Numbered from the stretch's first letter, positions 1-9,004 are shown. The stretch is 31,374 bases of DNA from Bacteroidota bacterium (GCA_023409975.1 JAEYQO010000003.1:1-31374), one strand, 5' to 3'. Notes: a model not told the origin generated them from the letters alone. A program made the numbers and translations.

Positions 1-408
1 ACCAGTAGCACGGCCGTGGAGGTACTGGAAACGCATTGAGAAGGTATGACCCAGAGCCTTACGGACTGTCAGACCAAATCCCATCGCATCAAATGGTTTC
101 TTTGCAGAAAACGGAGACTTAGTATTAACGTCTCCCAGAATGTTCACCGCACCCAGGTTAACACCGATTTCCCACATATTATTGGGTTTCGGAGGAAAAG
201 GAGTCTGATGGTTCATGTATCTCCTGTACTGATCCAGGCGCTTGCCTGAATAGTAACTTGAATCCAGAACATCATAGTTTTCACCGCGATACGTCATGTC
301 GCGACCCGACCAGCTAGCAGAAGCCGATTCACTTTCTTGTGCCTGAGCCGGCTGTGCAGCTAAAACAGAGCATAGTCCAGCAAGCAATAGGTACTTTTTG
401 TTGACCAT
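1..408 (-). CDS. Outer membrane beta-barrel protein, N-terminal part (runs off window)
   Basis: This is an open frame of 136 codons from the ATG at 406-408 to the window edge, with no stop, so only the N-terminus is visible. It begins with a clear signal peptide (about residues 1-23, ending AQPAQA then QES). A linker with an RLDQYRRY segment follows, then residues from about 78 that look like the first strands of a barrel (WEIGVNLGAVNILGDV, then FGLTVRKALGHTFSMRFQYL). The 'VRKALGHTFSMR' type of strand is common in Cytophagales OmpA-like porins, so an OmpA-family protein is my best guess, but the diagnostic C-terminal domain lies outside the window. The gene is preceded by a well-formed Bacteroidota promoter and a leader of about 40 bases, so it is a transcription start unit of its own. 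It probably acts in the outer membrane. Confidence 0.75.
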   Translation of the reverse strand, partial: MVNKKYLLLAGLCSVLAAQPAQAQESESASASWSGRDMTYRGENYDVLDSSYYSGKRLDQYRRYMNHQTPFPPKPNNMWEIGVNLGAVNILGDVNTKSPFSAKKPFDAMGFGLTVRKALGHTFSMRFQYLHGRATG

Positions 409-454
409 AACAGATTTGTTTATGTTAAAGATTTTGGTTAAATTAAATATGTGA

Positions 455-486
455 CAAAGGTATAGTAGACTTTGATAAAAACAAAA
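455..486 (-). promoter_or_regulatory. Bacteroidota-type promoter of the barrel gene
   Basis: On the minus strand TTTTG (482-486) is followed after 19 bases by TACCTTTG (455-462), an exact match to the phylum's -33/-7 pattern TTTG-N19-TAnnTTTG. Transcription should start near 448, about 40 bases before the ATG at 408. The gap 409-602 otherwise shows no clear promoter for the rightward gene at 603. Confidence 0.7.
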
Positions 487-602
487 TAACTAAACTTTTT
501 TTTAATACCTGCCAATTTGTTAAAAAGAGCATGCCAAAAATAAACTTCCACTTCTCAAATCCTTCTGCGACTTTTGCTATCGTTTTTGATTCGATACAGT
601 AA

Positions 603-1565
603 ATGGACTCAGTTAAGCAGGTCATCGGACAGGAGCTGGCAATTTTTGAAAAGAAGTTCGCAGACGCGGTAAAAGGAAGCAATCCTTTGCTAGACCGGAT
701 TATGCGGTTCATAATCAAACGGAAAGGCAAGCAGATGCGCCCGATGTTTGTTTTCCTATCGGCCAGAATTGCTGGGACTATTAATGACAACACTTATCGT
801 GCGGCCTCATTGATAGAACTTCTGCATACAGCAACCCTTGTTCATGATGATGTCGTTGATAATGCGATGATTCGTAGAAATTTTTTCTCACTGAATGCGC
901 TTTGGAAAAACAAAATCGCTGTACTGGTTGGGGACTATTTACTTTCAAAAGGTCTTCTACTTTCACTCGAACATCAGGATTTTCAAACATTGACTATCAC
1001 TTCGAGGGCGGTTAAAGAAATGAGTGAAGGCGAACTGCTTCAAATGGAGAAGGCCAGAAAACTCGACATCGAGGAAGACGTTTACTTTGAAATAATAAGG
1101 GCGAAGACCGCCTCCTTACTTTCAGCTGCCTGTGCAGCAGGTGCCTTCTCAGCTAATAAGAGTATATCCGACTCTGAAGAATTCAGAATCTTCGGCGAAA
1201 AAGTCGGAATAGCGTTTCAGATTAAGGATGATCTTTTTGATTACGGTAATGAAAATGTTGGGAAACCAACTGGTATCGACATTAAAGAGAAGAAAATGAC
1301 GCTTCCCCTCATTTATGCTTTGCAAAAAGCCTCTAAAAGCGAAAAACGGGACATAATATATACTATCAAGAATGAGAACACCCGCCGTGAAAGTGTTAAC
1401 AGAGTGATTCAGTTCGTGAAACAGTCCGGCGGAATAGAGTATGCGCGAGAAAAAATGAGGTTGTATCAGAAAGATGCACTTGATATGCTTAACAAATATG
1501 AACAAACCGCAGCTACTGACGCGATGCGGAATCTGGTTAACTATGTTATAGACCGTAAGTACTAA
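603..1565 (+). CDS. Polyprenyl diphosphate synthase (long-chain trans-prenyltransferase)
   Basis: 320 residues, the usual length for octaprenyl/nonaprenyl-type synthases. It condenses isopentenyl diphosphate onto an allylic primer to build the side chain of menaquinone. The isopentenyl diphosphate site KGKQMRP is at 41-47. The first Asp-rich motif DDVVDNAMIRR is at 82-92 and the second, DDLFD, at 209-213, preceded by FQIK; these bind the Mg-diphosphate of the substrates. KPTGIDIKEKKMTLPLIYAL (221-240) is the usual segment after the second motif. The start is fixed by an in-frame TAA directly before the ATG. No Shine-Dalgarno is visible, as is normal in this phylum. It lies 87 bases upstream of metG on the same strand and may be co-transcribed with it. 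Chain length cannot be read with certainty from the sequence, so IspB, HepT and similar remain open. Confidence 0.93.
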   Translation: MDSVKQVIGQELAIFEKKFADAVKGSNPLLDRIMRFIIKRKGKQMRPMFVFLSARIAGTINDNTYRAASLIELLHTATLVHDDVVDNAMIRRNFFSLNALWKNKIAVLVGDYLLSKGLLLSLEHQDFQTLTITSRAVKEMSEGELLQMEKARKLDIEEDVYFEIIRAKTASLLSAACAAGAFSANKSISDSEEFRIFGEKVGIAFQIKDDLFDYGNENVGKPTGIDIKEKKMTLPLIYALQKASKSEKRDIIYTIKNENTRRESVNRVIQFVKQSGGIEYAREKMRLYQKDALDMLNKYEQTAATDAMRNLVNYVIDRKY

Positions 1566-1652
1566 GCGATAGATTCGGATTTCTAACATCTGGTTCCCTT
1601 TTCATTGCCTGTTTCTTTAGTTTAACTTGCACCCTCAATTCACATTCAAACG

Positions 1653-3740
1653 ATGGATTTTAAGCGATATCTGGTAACGGCTGCACTCCCTTACGCAAAC
1701 GGACCTGTACACATTGGACACCTTGCGGGGTGTTATTTACCATCCGATATATATGTTCGTTACCTGAGAGCCTGCAAAAAAGACGTTCTTTTTATTTGTG
1801 GAAGTGATGAACATGGTGTTCCGATCACTATCAGAGCAATGAAAGAAGGGACTACGCCACAGCAAATTGTAAACAAGTATCATAAACTTATTGAGGAAAG
1901 CTTCGGAGACATAGGAATATCATTCGACATTTACAGTCGGACAAGTAACGACACCCATCGTGAAACTTCTCAGGCCTTTTTTAAAAACCTTTACGAAAAA
2001 GACATTTTCGAGGTAAAGGAGTCAGAGCAGTACTACGATGAAGAAAAGAGAATGTTTCTAGCAGACCGCTATATCGTCGGAACCTGCCCATTTTGTTCCA
2101 ATGACAATGCTTTTGGTGACCAATGTGAAAAATGTGGTTCCACATTGTCCCCGGAACAGCTTATCAATCCACGAAGCGCCCTCAGTAATGCGACCCCTGT
2201 TAAGCGTAAGACCCAGCACTGGTATTTCCCGCTGAATCAATACGAGGATTGGTTAAAGGAGTGGATCGTAGTCGGGAAAAAAGATATCTGGAAATCCAAC
2301 GTTTACGGTCAATGTAAGAGCTGGTTGGAAAGCGGCCTACAACCCCGGGCAATGACGCGTGACAGCAACTGGGGGGTGCCGGTACCTTTACCAAACGCAG
2401 AAGGCAAAGTACTTTATGTCTGGTTTGATGCTCCCATCGGTTACATCAGTGCCACAAAAGAGCTGACGCCTATGTGGTCCGACTACTGGCAAAGTAAAGA
2501 CACCAAGCTGGTACACTTCATTGGCAAGGATAACATCGTCTTTCACTGCATAATTTTCCCTGCCATGCTGAAAGCACATGGCGAATATGTCCTGCCGGAA
2601 AATGTACCAGCAAATGAATTTCTGAACATTGAGGGTGCTAAGGTCAGCACGTCAAGGAACTGGGCAGTTTGGGTACATGAGTATTTACAGGACTTCCCCG
2701 GTCAACAAGATACATTGCGATATGTTCTATGCGCAAATGCGCCTGAAACCAAGGACAATGACTTTACCTGGAAAGACTTTCAAACGCGCGCAAACAGCGA
2801 ACTTTCAGGTAATCTTGGAAATTTTGTAAACCGGGCATTTGTAATGATGCACAAGCTTTGTCGTGGTCGGGTTCCTGCACTCCACGAAGGGGTTCTGGAC
2901 GAAAATGACAAGAGCTTGATCAACGACATCAAATCTACCGTAACTGCTGTTGCTGCTTCAATAGAAAACTATAAGTTTCGCGATGCACTCTCTGAGATCA
3001 TGTCGCTTTCTTCGAAAGGGAATAAGTATCTCCAGTTAAATGAACCGTGGAATCTTGCCAAGTCCCTCGAAACAAATCCAGAAGTACAAAATCGAATCGA
3101 CAATTGTATTCACCTATCCTTGCAACTCTGTGCTAATCTAGCGATACTGATTCACCCGTTCCTGCCTTTCACTGCCAAAAAAATGTGTTATATGATGAAA
3201 GTAGTGGAAAAAATGCTGGATTGGGAAAATGCCGGACGAATCGATCTGTTAAAGACCAACTACCCCTTGAGAGAACCTCAGATTCTTTTCAGAAAAATTG
3301 AAGATCTGGAGGTAAACACTCAAATTGATAAGCTTCATAAAAACCTTCAACAAACAAAATTGGATAACACTACAAAACTCTCCGACGAAAAAGTTCAGGC
3401 AGTGGAAGCGAAGCCACAGATCCAATTTGAGGATTTTGCAAAAATAGAACTGAAAACAGGAACAATAATAGAGGCTGAAAAAATAGAAAAGGCAGATAAG
3501 CTTTTAAAGCTAAGAGTAGATCTGGGAACCGATGTCAGAACCATCGTTTCGGGAATCGCGTTGCATTTCAAACCGGAAGAGATTATCGGCAAACAAGTAT
3601 CAGTGGTCACCAACCTTGCACCCAGAAAAATGCGTGGAATTGAAAGTCAGGGGATGATTTTGATGACTGAAGATACAGACGGTAAGCTAGTATTCGTTTC
3701 TCCCGTACAGACCGTGAAGCCTGGAAGCGAAATTCGTTAA
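1653..3740 (+). CDS. metG: Methionine--tRNA ligase with C-terminal tRNA-binding domain
   Basis: 695 residues, full length for the long MetRS form. It charges tRNA-Met in the cytoplasm using ATP. The class I HIGH motif is at 20-23, and the KMSKS-equivalent reads KVSTS at 330-334 (inside NIEGAKVSTSRNWAVW). The zinc knuckle has four cysteines, C145/C148 and C158/C161. The anticodon-binding helical domain follows, with a conserved WNLAK near 465. After a variable linker, residues from about 590 form a Trbp111-like tRNA-binding/dimerisation domain (KIELKTGTIIEAEKIEKADK, then VSGIA and NLAPRKMRGIESQGM). Nothing is missing. Its TAA stop lies inside a TTAA shared with the oppositely oriented uvrC, giving a 4-base convergent overlap. 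Confidence 0.97.
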   Translation: MDFKRYLVTAALPYANGPVHIGHLAGCYLPSDIYVRYLRACKKDVLFICGSDEHGVPITIRAMKEGTTPQQIVNKYHKLIEESFGDIGISFDIYSRTSNDTHRETSQAFFKNLYEKDIFEVKESEQYYDEEKRMFLADRYIVGTCPFCSNDNAFGDQCEKCGSTLSPEQLINPRSALSNATPVKRKTQHWYFPLNQYEDWLKEWIVVGKKDIWKSNVYGQCKSWLESGLQPRAMTRDSNWGVPVPLPNAEGKVLYVWFDAPIGYISATKELTPMWSDYWQSKDTKLVHFIGKDNIVFHCIIFPAMLKAHGEYVLPENVPANEFLNIEGAKVSTSRNWAVWVHEYLQDFPGQQDTLRYVLCANAPETKDNDFTWKDFQTRANSELSGNLGNFVNRAFVMMHKLCRGRVPALHEGVLDENDKSLINDIKSTVTAVAASIENYKFRDALSEIMSLSSKGNKYLQLNEPWNLAKSLETNPEVQNRIDNCIHLSLQLCANLAILIHPFLPFTAKKMCYMMKVVEKMLDWENAGRIDLLKTNYPLREPQILFRKIEDLEVNTQIDKLHKNLQQTKLDNTTKLSDEKVQAVEAKPQIQFEDFAKIELKTGTIIEAEKIEKADKLLKLRVDLGTDVRTIVSGIALHFKPEEIIGKQVSVVTNLAPRKMRGIESQGMILMTEDTDGKLVFVSPVQTVKPGSEIR

Positions 3741-5569
3741 AGCTCCTCAGTATTTGTAGCTGAGTCTTCCGGGTGAAAATAATTATATACGACCCTTGCC
3801 TTAGAAGCACCAATGACTCTGGTAATTTCCCGCTCCGTAAGCTCCTTTATATTGTTTACGGAGCGGAACTCCTTCAACAAATCAGTAGCTGTCTTCTCAC
3901 CAATACCGGGGATTGACTCCAATTCATTTTTTATGGTGCCTTTACTTCTCACTTTTCGATGAAAAGTAATTCCAAACCGATGCACCTCATCCCTGATCCG
4001 TCTTATCAAAAGGTGCGCTGGGTTATCAAATGGTAATTGTAAAGGCTCTCTATCTCCGGGAAAAAAGATGGATTCCTCACGTTTAGCTAATCCGATTATT
4101 GTCATTTTCCCTAAGAGAGATAGCTTCTCGAGTGCCTCAACCGCTGCATTGAGCTGACCCTTTCCTCCATCAATTATTACAAGTTGGGGCAGCTCAGCCT
4201 TCTCCCCGACAACCTTTTTATACCGCCGGAACACGATCTCGGACATAGATGCGAAGTCATTGATCCCCTCAACAGATCTAATATGGAAATGTCGGTATTC
4301 CTTTTTAAATGGTTGGCCATTTCTGAAGCTCACCATCGCAGCAACTGGAAAGGAACCTTGAAAGTTCGAGTTATCAAAACACTCAATATGGGTAGGAACC
4401 TCACGGAGATGTAAAACATTCTTTAACTCCTCCAGAACCAAATGACGTTCCGCTTCACTGGCTTTACCCAGTTTAAGGGCTTCCTTTCTTCGGATCTCCT
4501 TTAGAAACACTTCCGCATTCTTTCTGCTCAGATCAAGCAGTTTCCGTTTGTCGCCTGATTTTGGAATCGTCACCCGCAGTTCTGGTTCAGTAGTTTCGAT
4601 TGAAAGTTCAGAAATAATCTCATTGGAATTACTGGATAAGGTCTCTCTGAAACGAGTCAGAGCCAATGACAATACTTCCGAATCCGATTCGTCCATATAC
4701 CGTTCGACAGCAACAGAATTCGCATAAATTATGCTTCCGCTATTGATCATCATGAAATTAACAGCAGACTGGTCTCCATCAGAAACGATCGATATTACAT
4801 CAAGGTTTCCCAGGTGTGGCGTCACCACGGTTGATTTGCTTTGATACTGTTGAAGTGATTCGATTTTCTGGCGCGTCAACTCAGCCTTTTCAAACTGCAT
4901 GTTTTCAGCCAGTTCATTCATCTGAAACTTTAAATGCCTGATTACTTCACCAGTATTCCCCTTTAGAATATGCCTTACCTGCTGCAGTTGATCCCGGTAA
5001 TCTTCTTCTGTCTGAAGACCTTCGCAAGGACCTTTGCAGTTCCCAATGTGGTACTCCAGACAGACCTTGTATTTTCCCCTGGCTATGTTTCCAGGAGAAA
5101 GATTGAGATTACAGGTACGGAGAGGAACGTTATTCTTAACTAGTTCCAATAATTCACGAACTCTGGCGACACTTGTAAACGGCCCCAGGTATTCCGAGCC
5201 ATCCCTGATGACTCTGCGGGTGATAAACACCCGGGGAAAATGCTCCTTTTTGATTACTACAAAGGGATAGGTCTTGTCATCCCTGAGGTTAATATTGTAT
5301 TTAGGCTGATAATGCTTTATAAGAGAATTTTCAAGCAGAAATGCGTCGTGCTCTGTATCAGTTACGGTGAATTCAATCCTCTTTATAAGTGTAACAAGTC
5401 TACGGGTTTTATAATTATCCAGATTCTTGATGAAATAAGAACTTACACGCTTCTTAAGGTCTTTTGCCTTTCCTACATATAGTAGCACATTTCTCTGGTC
5501 ATAATATTTGTAACAGCCCGGTAAATGCGGAATGGAAGGCGCTATTTTCCCATACTCCTCTTTTGTCAT
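3737..5569 (-). CDS. uvrC: Excinuclease ABC subunit C
   Basis: 610 residues, full length. UvrC makes both incisions around UvrAB-marked DNA lesions in nucleotide excision repair. The N-terminal GIY-YIG nuclease has GCY at 18-20, YVG at 31-33 and the catalytic Arg in KDLKKRV. Cysteines C153, C170, C178 and C182 have the spacing of the 4Fe-4S ligands known in UvrC. The UVR (UvrB-binding) helix pair is about 205-242. The C-terminal RNase H-like nuclease shows ECFDNSNFQGS (D399), IIDGGKGQL (D467) and EVHRFGI (H530). A helix-hairpin-helix (ESIPGIGEKTATDLL) is at about 551-565. The start ATG lies 9 bases below the stop of the lipoprotein gene upstream, so it is probably the last gene of a yqgE-lipoprotein-uvrC run. 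Confidence 0.97.
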   Translation of the reverse strand: MTKEEYGKIAPSIPHLPGCYKYYDQRNVLLYVGKAKDLKKRVSSYFIKNLDNYKTRRLVTLIKRIEFTVTDTEHDAFLLENSLIKHYQPKYNINLRDDKTYPFVVIKKEHFPRVFITRRVIRDGSEYLGPFTSVARVRELLELVKNNVPLRTCNLNLSPGNIARGKYKVCLEYHIGNCKGPCEGLQTEEDYRDQLQQVRHILKGNTGEVIRHLKFQMNELAENMQFEKAELTRQKIESLQQYQSKSTVVTPHLGNLDVISIVSDGDQSAVNFMMINSGSIIYANSVAVERYMDESDSEVLSLALTRFRETLSSNSNEIISELSIETTEPELRVTIPKSGDKRKLLDLSRKNAEVFLKEIRRKEALKLGKASEAERHLVLEELKNVLHLREVPTHIECFDNSNFQGSFPVAAMVSFRNGQPFKKEYRHFHIRSVEGINDFASMSEIVFRRYKKVVGEKAELPQLVIIDGGKGQLNAAVEALEKLSLLGKMTIIGLAKREESIFFPGDREPLQLPFDNPAHLLIRRIRDEVHRFGITFHRKVRSKGTIKNELESIPGIGEKTATDLLKEFRSVNNIKELTEREITRVIGASKARVVYNYFHPEDSATNTEEL

Positions 5570-5578
5570 ACTCCTCAG

Positions 5579-6157
5579 TTAATACAAAAATCGGTATTCT
5601 ATCCGTAAATCTTTATCGCGTCCAAACAGGCGATGCTCAGACTCCTGGATCTGCAATATCTTTTCAGGAGCGTAATAAAGTCGTTGGGTTCTCTCGCTAA
5701 ACCAATTATCCTCAGCGGCTTCGATATAAATAGACTTGATCTTATGGTTCTCAGGATCGGTTATTATCTGAAGGCTTTTGGTGTACAAATTCGGGTCCTT
5801 TGCTTCGTAATAGAATATGCGTGATATGGTTATATCGTCCTCCACTACAGAAAAATTGTATTGCCCTAAATACTTGCTGTCACTGATATCTGTTTTAGCG
5901 AAGGTCCTGACTACACTTGCCCAGTCGATATCGGGAGCGGGTATTAAAGTACTATCACGATCCCCGTTAAGGTAAATAAACCTCTCCAGCGTAAATGGCT
6001 GACCCTTATAAATCTGATACTGATCCTCTGCGAATTGTAAAATTGAAAAATAGGTGCCATCGGAGGGATCCATTGTCTCGTCCCCATCAGGCTTTTTGCA
6101 TCCGACGATCAGAATAACTAGCGCAAAAATGAGAGTTTTACTTTGGAACATAAGCAT
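5579..6157 (-). CDS. Predicted lipoprotein, family not recognised
   Basis: I do not recognise the family. The longest frame begins with a TTG at 6199, but the ATG at 6157 (or 6151) directly before a lipoprotein signal (MLMFQSKTLIFALVILIVGC) is the better start, giving about 192 residues. The lipobox Cys is followed by the charged KKPDGDE, which could suit export to the outer membrane or surface. The mature protein is rich in Tyr, Asp and Glu with alternating polar/hydrophobic strands (TKSLQIITDPE; KIKSIYIEAAEDNWFSERTQ), suggesting a small beta-rich periplasmic fold. It sits between yqgE (61 bases upstream) and uvrC (9 bases downstream) on the same strand. That tight gap suggests co-transcription with uvrC but not a shared function. 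A weak promoter-like TTG-N20-TAATTTTA lies just before the start. Confidence 0.75.
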   Translation of the reverse strand: MLMFQSKTLIFALVILIVGCKKPDGDETMDPSDGTYFSILQFAEDQYQIYKGQPFTLERFIYLNGDRDSTLIPAPDIDWASVVRTFAKTDISDSKYLGQYNFSVVEDDITISRIFYYEAKDPNLYTKSLQIITDPENHKIKSIYIEAAEDNWFSERTQRLYYAPEKILQIQESEHRLFGRDKDLRIEYRFLY

Positions 6158-6218
6158 ATAACCAGCACTAAAATTATTGCGATATTTCTGGCTATACAAC
6201 TTATGCTGTTGAATCGTT

Positions 6219-6797
6219 TTAATTTAGCTGAGGATTCAATGGAAGGTTCAATAGATGTTCAAAATCTTTCCCTAAAGATTTTACCGCCGCTTTCCAGACA
6301 TTTTCAACGTCTGTTTCAAAAAGGATATTTTGCTGCAAGTCAGAAACCAGCCAGGCTCCTTCCTGAATTTCCTTTTCAAGTTGACCTGGTGCCCATCCAG
6401 CGTACCCAACAAAAAGTCTCAGGTCAATGGGTTGATAGGTATTCTCCATAACTGTCTGCTGTAAGGCCTCATAGGAACCACCCCAGAAAACACCAGGTTG
6501 AATCTCATTTCCTCCGAAAACCTCCGGCATCCTATGAAGCATATGGAGTGTGTCTAATTGCACAGGGCCACCCTGGAAAATGTTCAGCAAAGGGGTATAC
6601 AGCTCTGGTAAGAGGTCTCCAAGTGTAAGCTGTGTGCAACGATTTAGAATAAACCCTACAGAACCTTCGTCACCATGTTCACAAAGCAAAATTACAGACC
6701 TCGCAAAGTTCGGGTCGCTCAGAAATGGTTCTGCGATTAAAAGCTTACCGGTCTTTAATTCATCATTCGTTCGTTTATGCAGATTTAAAAAGTCCAT
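6219..6797 (-). CDS. YqgE/AlgH family protein
   Basis: 192 residues, the normal size for the YqgE/AlgH family (DUF179). The hallmark N-terminal segment is present: GKLLIAEPFLSDPNFARSVI at 17-36, then CEHGDEGSVGFILNR at 39-53. The central GGPV (IFQGGPVQLDTLHMLHR) and the later LRLFVGYAGWAPGQLEKEI, a typical family signature, also follow. The molecular role is not settled; AlgH was first linked to alginate regulation in Pseudomonas, but the family is widespread in bacteria without alginate. It is probably cytoplasmic, as no signal peptide is seen. It is the first gene of the leftward run with the lipoprotein and uvrC and diverges from the ZIP transporter across about 150 bases. Confidence 0.93.
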   Translation of the reverse strand: MDFLNLHKRTNDELKTGKLLIAEPFLSDPNFARSVILLCEHGDEGSVGFILNRCTQLTLGDLLPELYTPLLNIFQGGPVQLDTLHMLHRMPEVFGGNEIQPGVFWGGSYEALQQTVMENTYQPIDLRLFVGYAGWAPGQLEKEIQEGAWLVSDLQQNILFETDVENVWKAAVKSLGKDFEHLLNLPLNPQLN

Positions 6798-6950
6798 GTC
6801 TTCATCAATTATGATCCAAATTCATTCGAAAAAATTCTGTGCCCCAGCTTCTGTCGTTAAGAAATTAGGAGAAAACCCACCATTTCTTAACAGCTCTTTA
6901 TGTTTTTAAGGAAAGCTGAAAATGGTTTACATTTATCGCCTTGTTGTCAC

Positions 6951-7718
6951 ATGTTACTTCATAGTTTCCTCCTTTTTGTTATCACTTTCGCCGGCGGGAG
7001 TCTGCCGCTTGTATTTCGCTCTTTCACCGACAAACGAACCGACATACTATTAGCATTTTCAGGCTCTTTTTTACTTTGTATCACGCTACTACACCTTTTA
7101 CCTGAAACTTTCGAACATCTTGACCATCATGCAGGTATTTACGTCCTGGCAGGCTTCTTCCTGCAGATGATCATTCAGCGTCTGACGCATGGGGTCGAAC
7201 ATGGACATAGCCATATACATGTAGAAGGACACGGACATGCTCACGGATCAAAACATCATGAGCATGAACATACGCTGCATGTGCCGTTGATTTCCATTGT
7301 AGGCGGCCTTGCTGTACATGCATTTATGGAGGGAATACCATTAGGTTTCGATTACTCTAATGAAGTCACAGAATCTTCTTTATACCTGGCTGTAGCTGCG
7401 CACAAACTTCCAGAGGCGATGCTGTTAACGAGTCTGATGACCAATGTAAAAGGAAAGATCTGGGGACTTTGGACGCTGCTGATATTCTCGCTGATTACAC
7501 CCATGGCGGGCTTTCTTGCTGACGTACTTGGAACGAAGTATCTGGTAATGAACTCTGTAGTTACCTGGATCATTCCTATTGTTGCCGGAGCTTTCATTCA
7601 CATTGCTACCACGATTTTTTTCGAAAGCGGCACTCAGCAACATGCCATCACCGGCAGAAAAATCATAGCGATCGGATTAGGACTGGCAATCGGGTTAACA
7701 ACAATGCTGTTTGAATAA
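6951..7718 (+). CDS. ZIP family divalent metal transporter
   Basis: An integral membrane carrier for zinc or a similar divalent metal. The frame opens at ATG 6900, but the first 17 residues are polar and unlike the family, while ATG 6951 (MLLHSFLLFVITFAGGSLP) begins directly with the first membrane helix. I therefore chose 6951, giving 255 residues. About eight membrane segments can be traced. A histidine-rich cytosolic-type loop spans residues 81-110 (HGVEHGHSHIHVEGHGHAHG onward), typical of metal-binding ZIP loops. The metal-site helices carry HAFMEG (123-128) and HKLPEA (151-156), the ZIP helix 4 and 5 signatures. The TraB/GumN gene starts 15 bases downstream and is probably in the same operon. 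Which metal is carried cannot be told from the sequence. Confidence 0.92.
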   Translation: MLLHSFLLFVITFAGGSLPLVFRSFTDKRTDILLAFSGSFLLCITLLHLLPETFEHLDHHAGIYVLAGFFLQMIIQRLTHGVEHGHSHIHVEGHGHAHGSKHHEHEHTLHVPLISIVGGLAVHAFMEGIPLGFDYSNEVTESSLYLAVAAHKLPEAMLLTSLMTNVKGKIWGLWTLLIFSLITPMAGFLADVLGTKYLVMNSVVTWIIPIVAGAFIHIATTIFFESGTQQHAITGRKIIAIGLGLAIGLTTMLFE

Positions 7719-7733
7719 CCTGTAACTTTAAGC

Positions 7734-8603
7734 ATGTTAAGACAATTAGTTGTTTTGGCAGGTTTAATAATCGCGAGCCCGGTCCAGGCTTCAGATCCAA
7801 AATCTGACGAAGAAACATCACTCCTCTGGAAAATTGAACATGAAGATCTAAAGCAGCCTTCATACCTGTTTGGCACCATACACCTGATTTGCGAAGAGGA
7901 TTATTTTTGGTCAGCTGAAATGGGTGCTGCTCTTGCGTCTTCCAGGGAGGTATGCTTCGAAATGGATCTCGATGATCCAGGTTTGATATCTGAAATGGCT
8001 TTAGGAATGATCGATCCCTCTGGCAACACCCTGGAAGACTATTTTTCAACGGAAGATTACAATAAAATAGAACAATTTGTAAGGGACAGTCTCGGAATTA
8101 ATCTGTCAGTTTTCAATCGCATGAAACCTGCGGCCTTACAGGCACTTTTTGCTTCCCGCGGACTGTCTTGCCTTACGCCCGTTTCTTACGAAAACAATAT
8201 ACTCGAGGCTGCCCGGAAACTGGACCTTCAAATCACTGGATTGGAATCGCCGTCGGAGCAAATTGCTTTATTTGATCAGATTCCTGTCGATTCTATCATT
8301 CGTGAAATTGTAAATCTTGTAGAAAACAATTCCAACGCACGCCTCGAGTACCGTCGGTTATTAGACGCATACCAATCGCAAAACCTTGCTGCATTAAGTA
8401 GTATTCTCGAGGAGTCCGGACTTACACATTCCGATAAAGAGATATTCCTTTACAGGCGAAATAAAAAGTGGATTGACCGTATGGTAGAAAAAATGGAACA
8501 ACAACCCGTATTTTTTGCCGTTGGCGCCGGACATCTATGGGGTAATGAAGGTCTGATTCAACTGTTGCGACAGGAAGGGTTTAAATTAACACCAGTTCGT
8601 TAA
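7734..8603 (+). CDS. TraB/GumN family protein, secreted
   Basis: 289 residues of the TraB/GumN (PF01963) family, related in fold to Tiki proteins, which are metal-dependent proteases. A signal peptide covers about residues 1-19 (ending SPVQA). Family motifs are PSYLFGTIHL (GTIH at 47-50), CFEMDLDD around 79-86, the ENNILEAARK helix and, near the C-terminus, FFAVGAGHLWGNEGLIQLL (GAGH at 264-267). The two His-containing GTIH and GAGH motifs are the proposed metal/active-site elements. It is likely periplasmic or outer-membrane attached. It is in the same operon as the ZIP transporter (15-base gap), which would fit a metal-requiring enzyme, though that link is inference. Its stop TAA abuts the stop of the convergent response regulator with no gap. 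Confidence 0.9.
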   Translation: MLRQLVVLAGLIIASPVQASDPKSDEETSLLWKIEHEDLKQPSYLFGTIHLICEEDYFWSAEMGAALASSREVCFEMDLDDPGLISEMALGMIDPSGNTLEDYFSTEDYNKIEQFVRDSLGINLSVFNRMKPAALQALFASRGLSCLTPVSYENNILEAARKLDLQITGLESPSEQIALFDQIPVDSIIREIVNLVENNSNARLEYRRLLDAYQSQNLAALSSILEESGLTHSDKEIFLYRRNKKWIDRMVEKMEQQPVFFAVGAGHLWGNEGLIQLLRQEGFKLTPVR

Positions 8604-8999
8604 TTACGTAGACATGAGGGCTTCCTCCAATGACGCTTTCGTCAGAGGTTTATTCAAAAACATGTGAACAGTCTTATAGCTCCGTGCTCTGGTCATATCG
8701 GTTTCATTGATCGAAGAAGATAGAAGATTCACGACAAAGCGGTTTCTGGCATCTTCAGGAATCATTTTCTCAAACTCATCCAGAAATTCAAATCCATTCA
8801 TCAGGGGCATTTGAATATCAACCAAAATGACAGTTTTGAGTTCGGCCTGAGACGCCTGTCTCAGATAGTCCAGTGCCTCAGATGCCATCATGAAAGAACG
8901 AACGGATTCATTTCTTCCAGTATTTTGTATCACCTTTTCTGCGATGAAACAATCCAGTTTGCTATCGTCTATAACGATAAAATGAAGCTTATTGCTCAT
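8604..8999 (-). CDS. Single-domain response regulator (REC only)
   Basis: 131 residues consisting of one receiver domain and no output domain. The acidic pair is D11/D12 (VIDDSKLD), the phospho-acceptor D61 (ILVDIQMPLMNG), the switch Ser S94-S96 (LLSSS) and the conserved Lys K117 (FLNKPLT). DDSKLDCFIAEKVI with NxxGRN is typical of Bacteroidota 'CheY-like' stand-alone regulators. It is the last gene of the leftward signalling operon, 5 bases after the REC-kinase hybrid, so it is most likely phosphorylated by that protein or by the 7TMR kinase. Lacking a DNA-binding domain, it should act by protein contact or as a phosphate shuttle. Confidence 0.95.
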   Translation of the reverse strand: MSNKLHFIVIDDSKLDCFIAEKVIQNTGRNESVRSFMMASEALDYLRQASQAELKTVILVDIQMPLMNGFEFLDEFEKMIPEDARNRFVVNLLSSSINETDMTRARSYKTVHMFLNKPLTKASLEEALMST

Positions 9000-9004
9000 A
9001 GTAT

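Noticed and set aside
46..249. Rightward open frame in the 5' part of the barrel gene
   Set aside because: It lies on the reverse strand of a real signal-peptide protein, has no recognisable product and overlaps its coding sequence fully.
6900..6950. Upstream ATG extending the ZIP transporter by 17 residues
   Set aside because: The added residues are polar and unlike ZIP proteins, while ATG 6951 opens straight into the first membrane helix.
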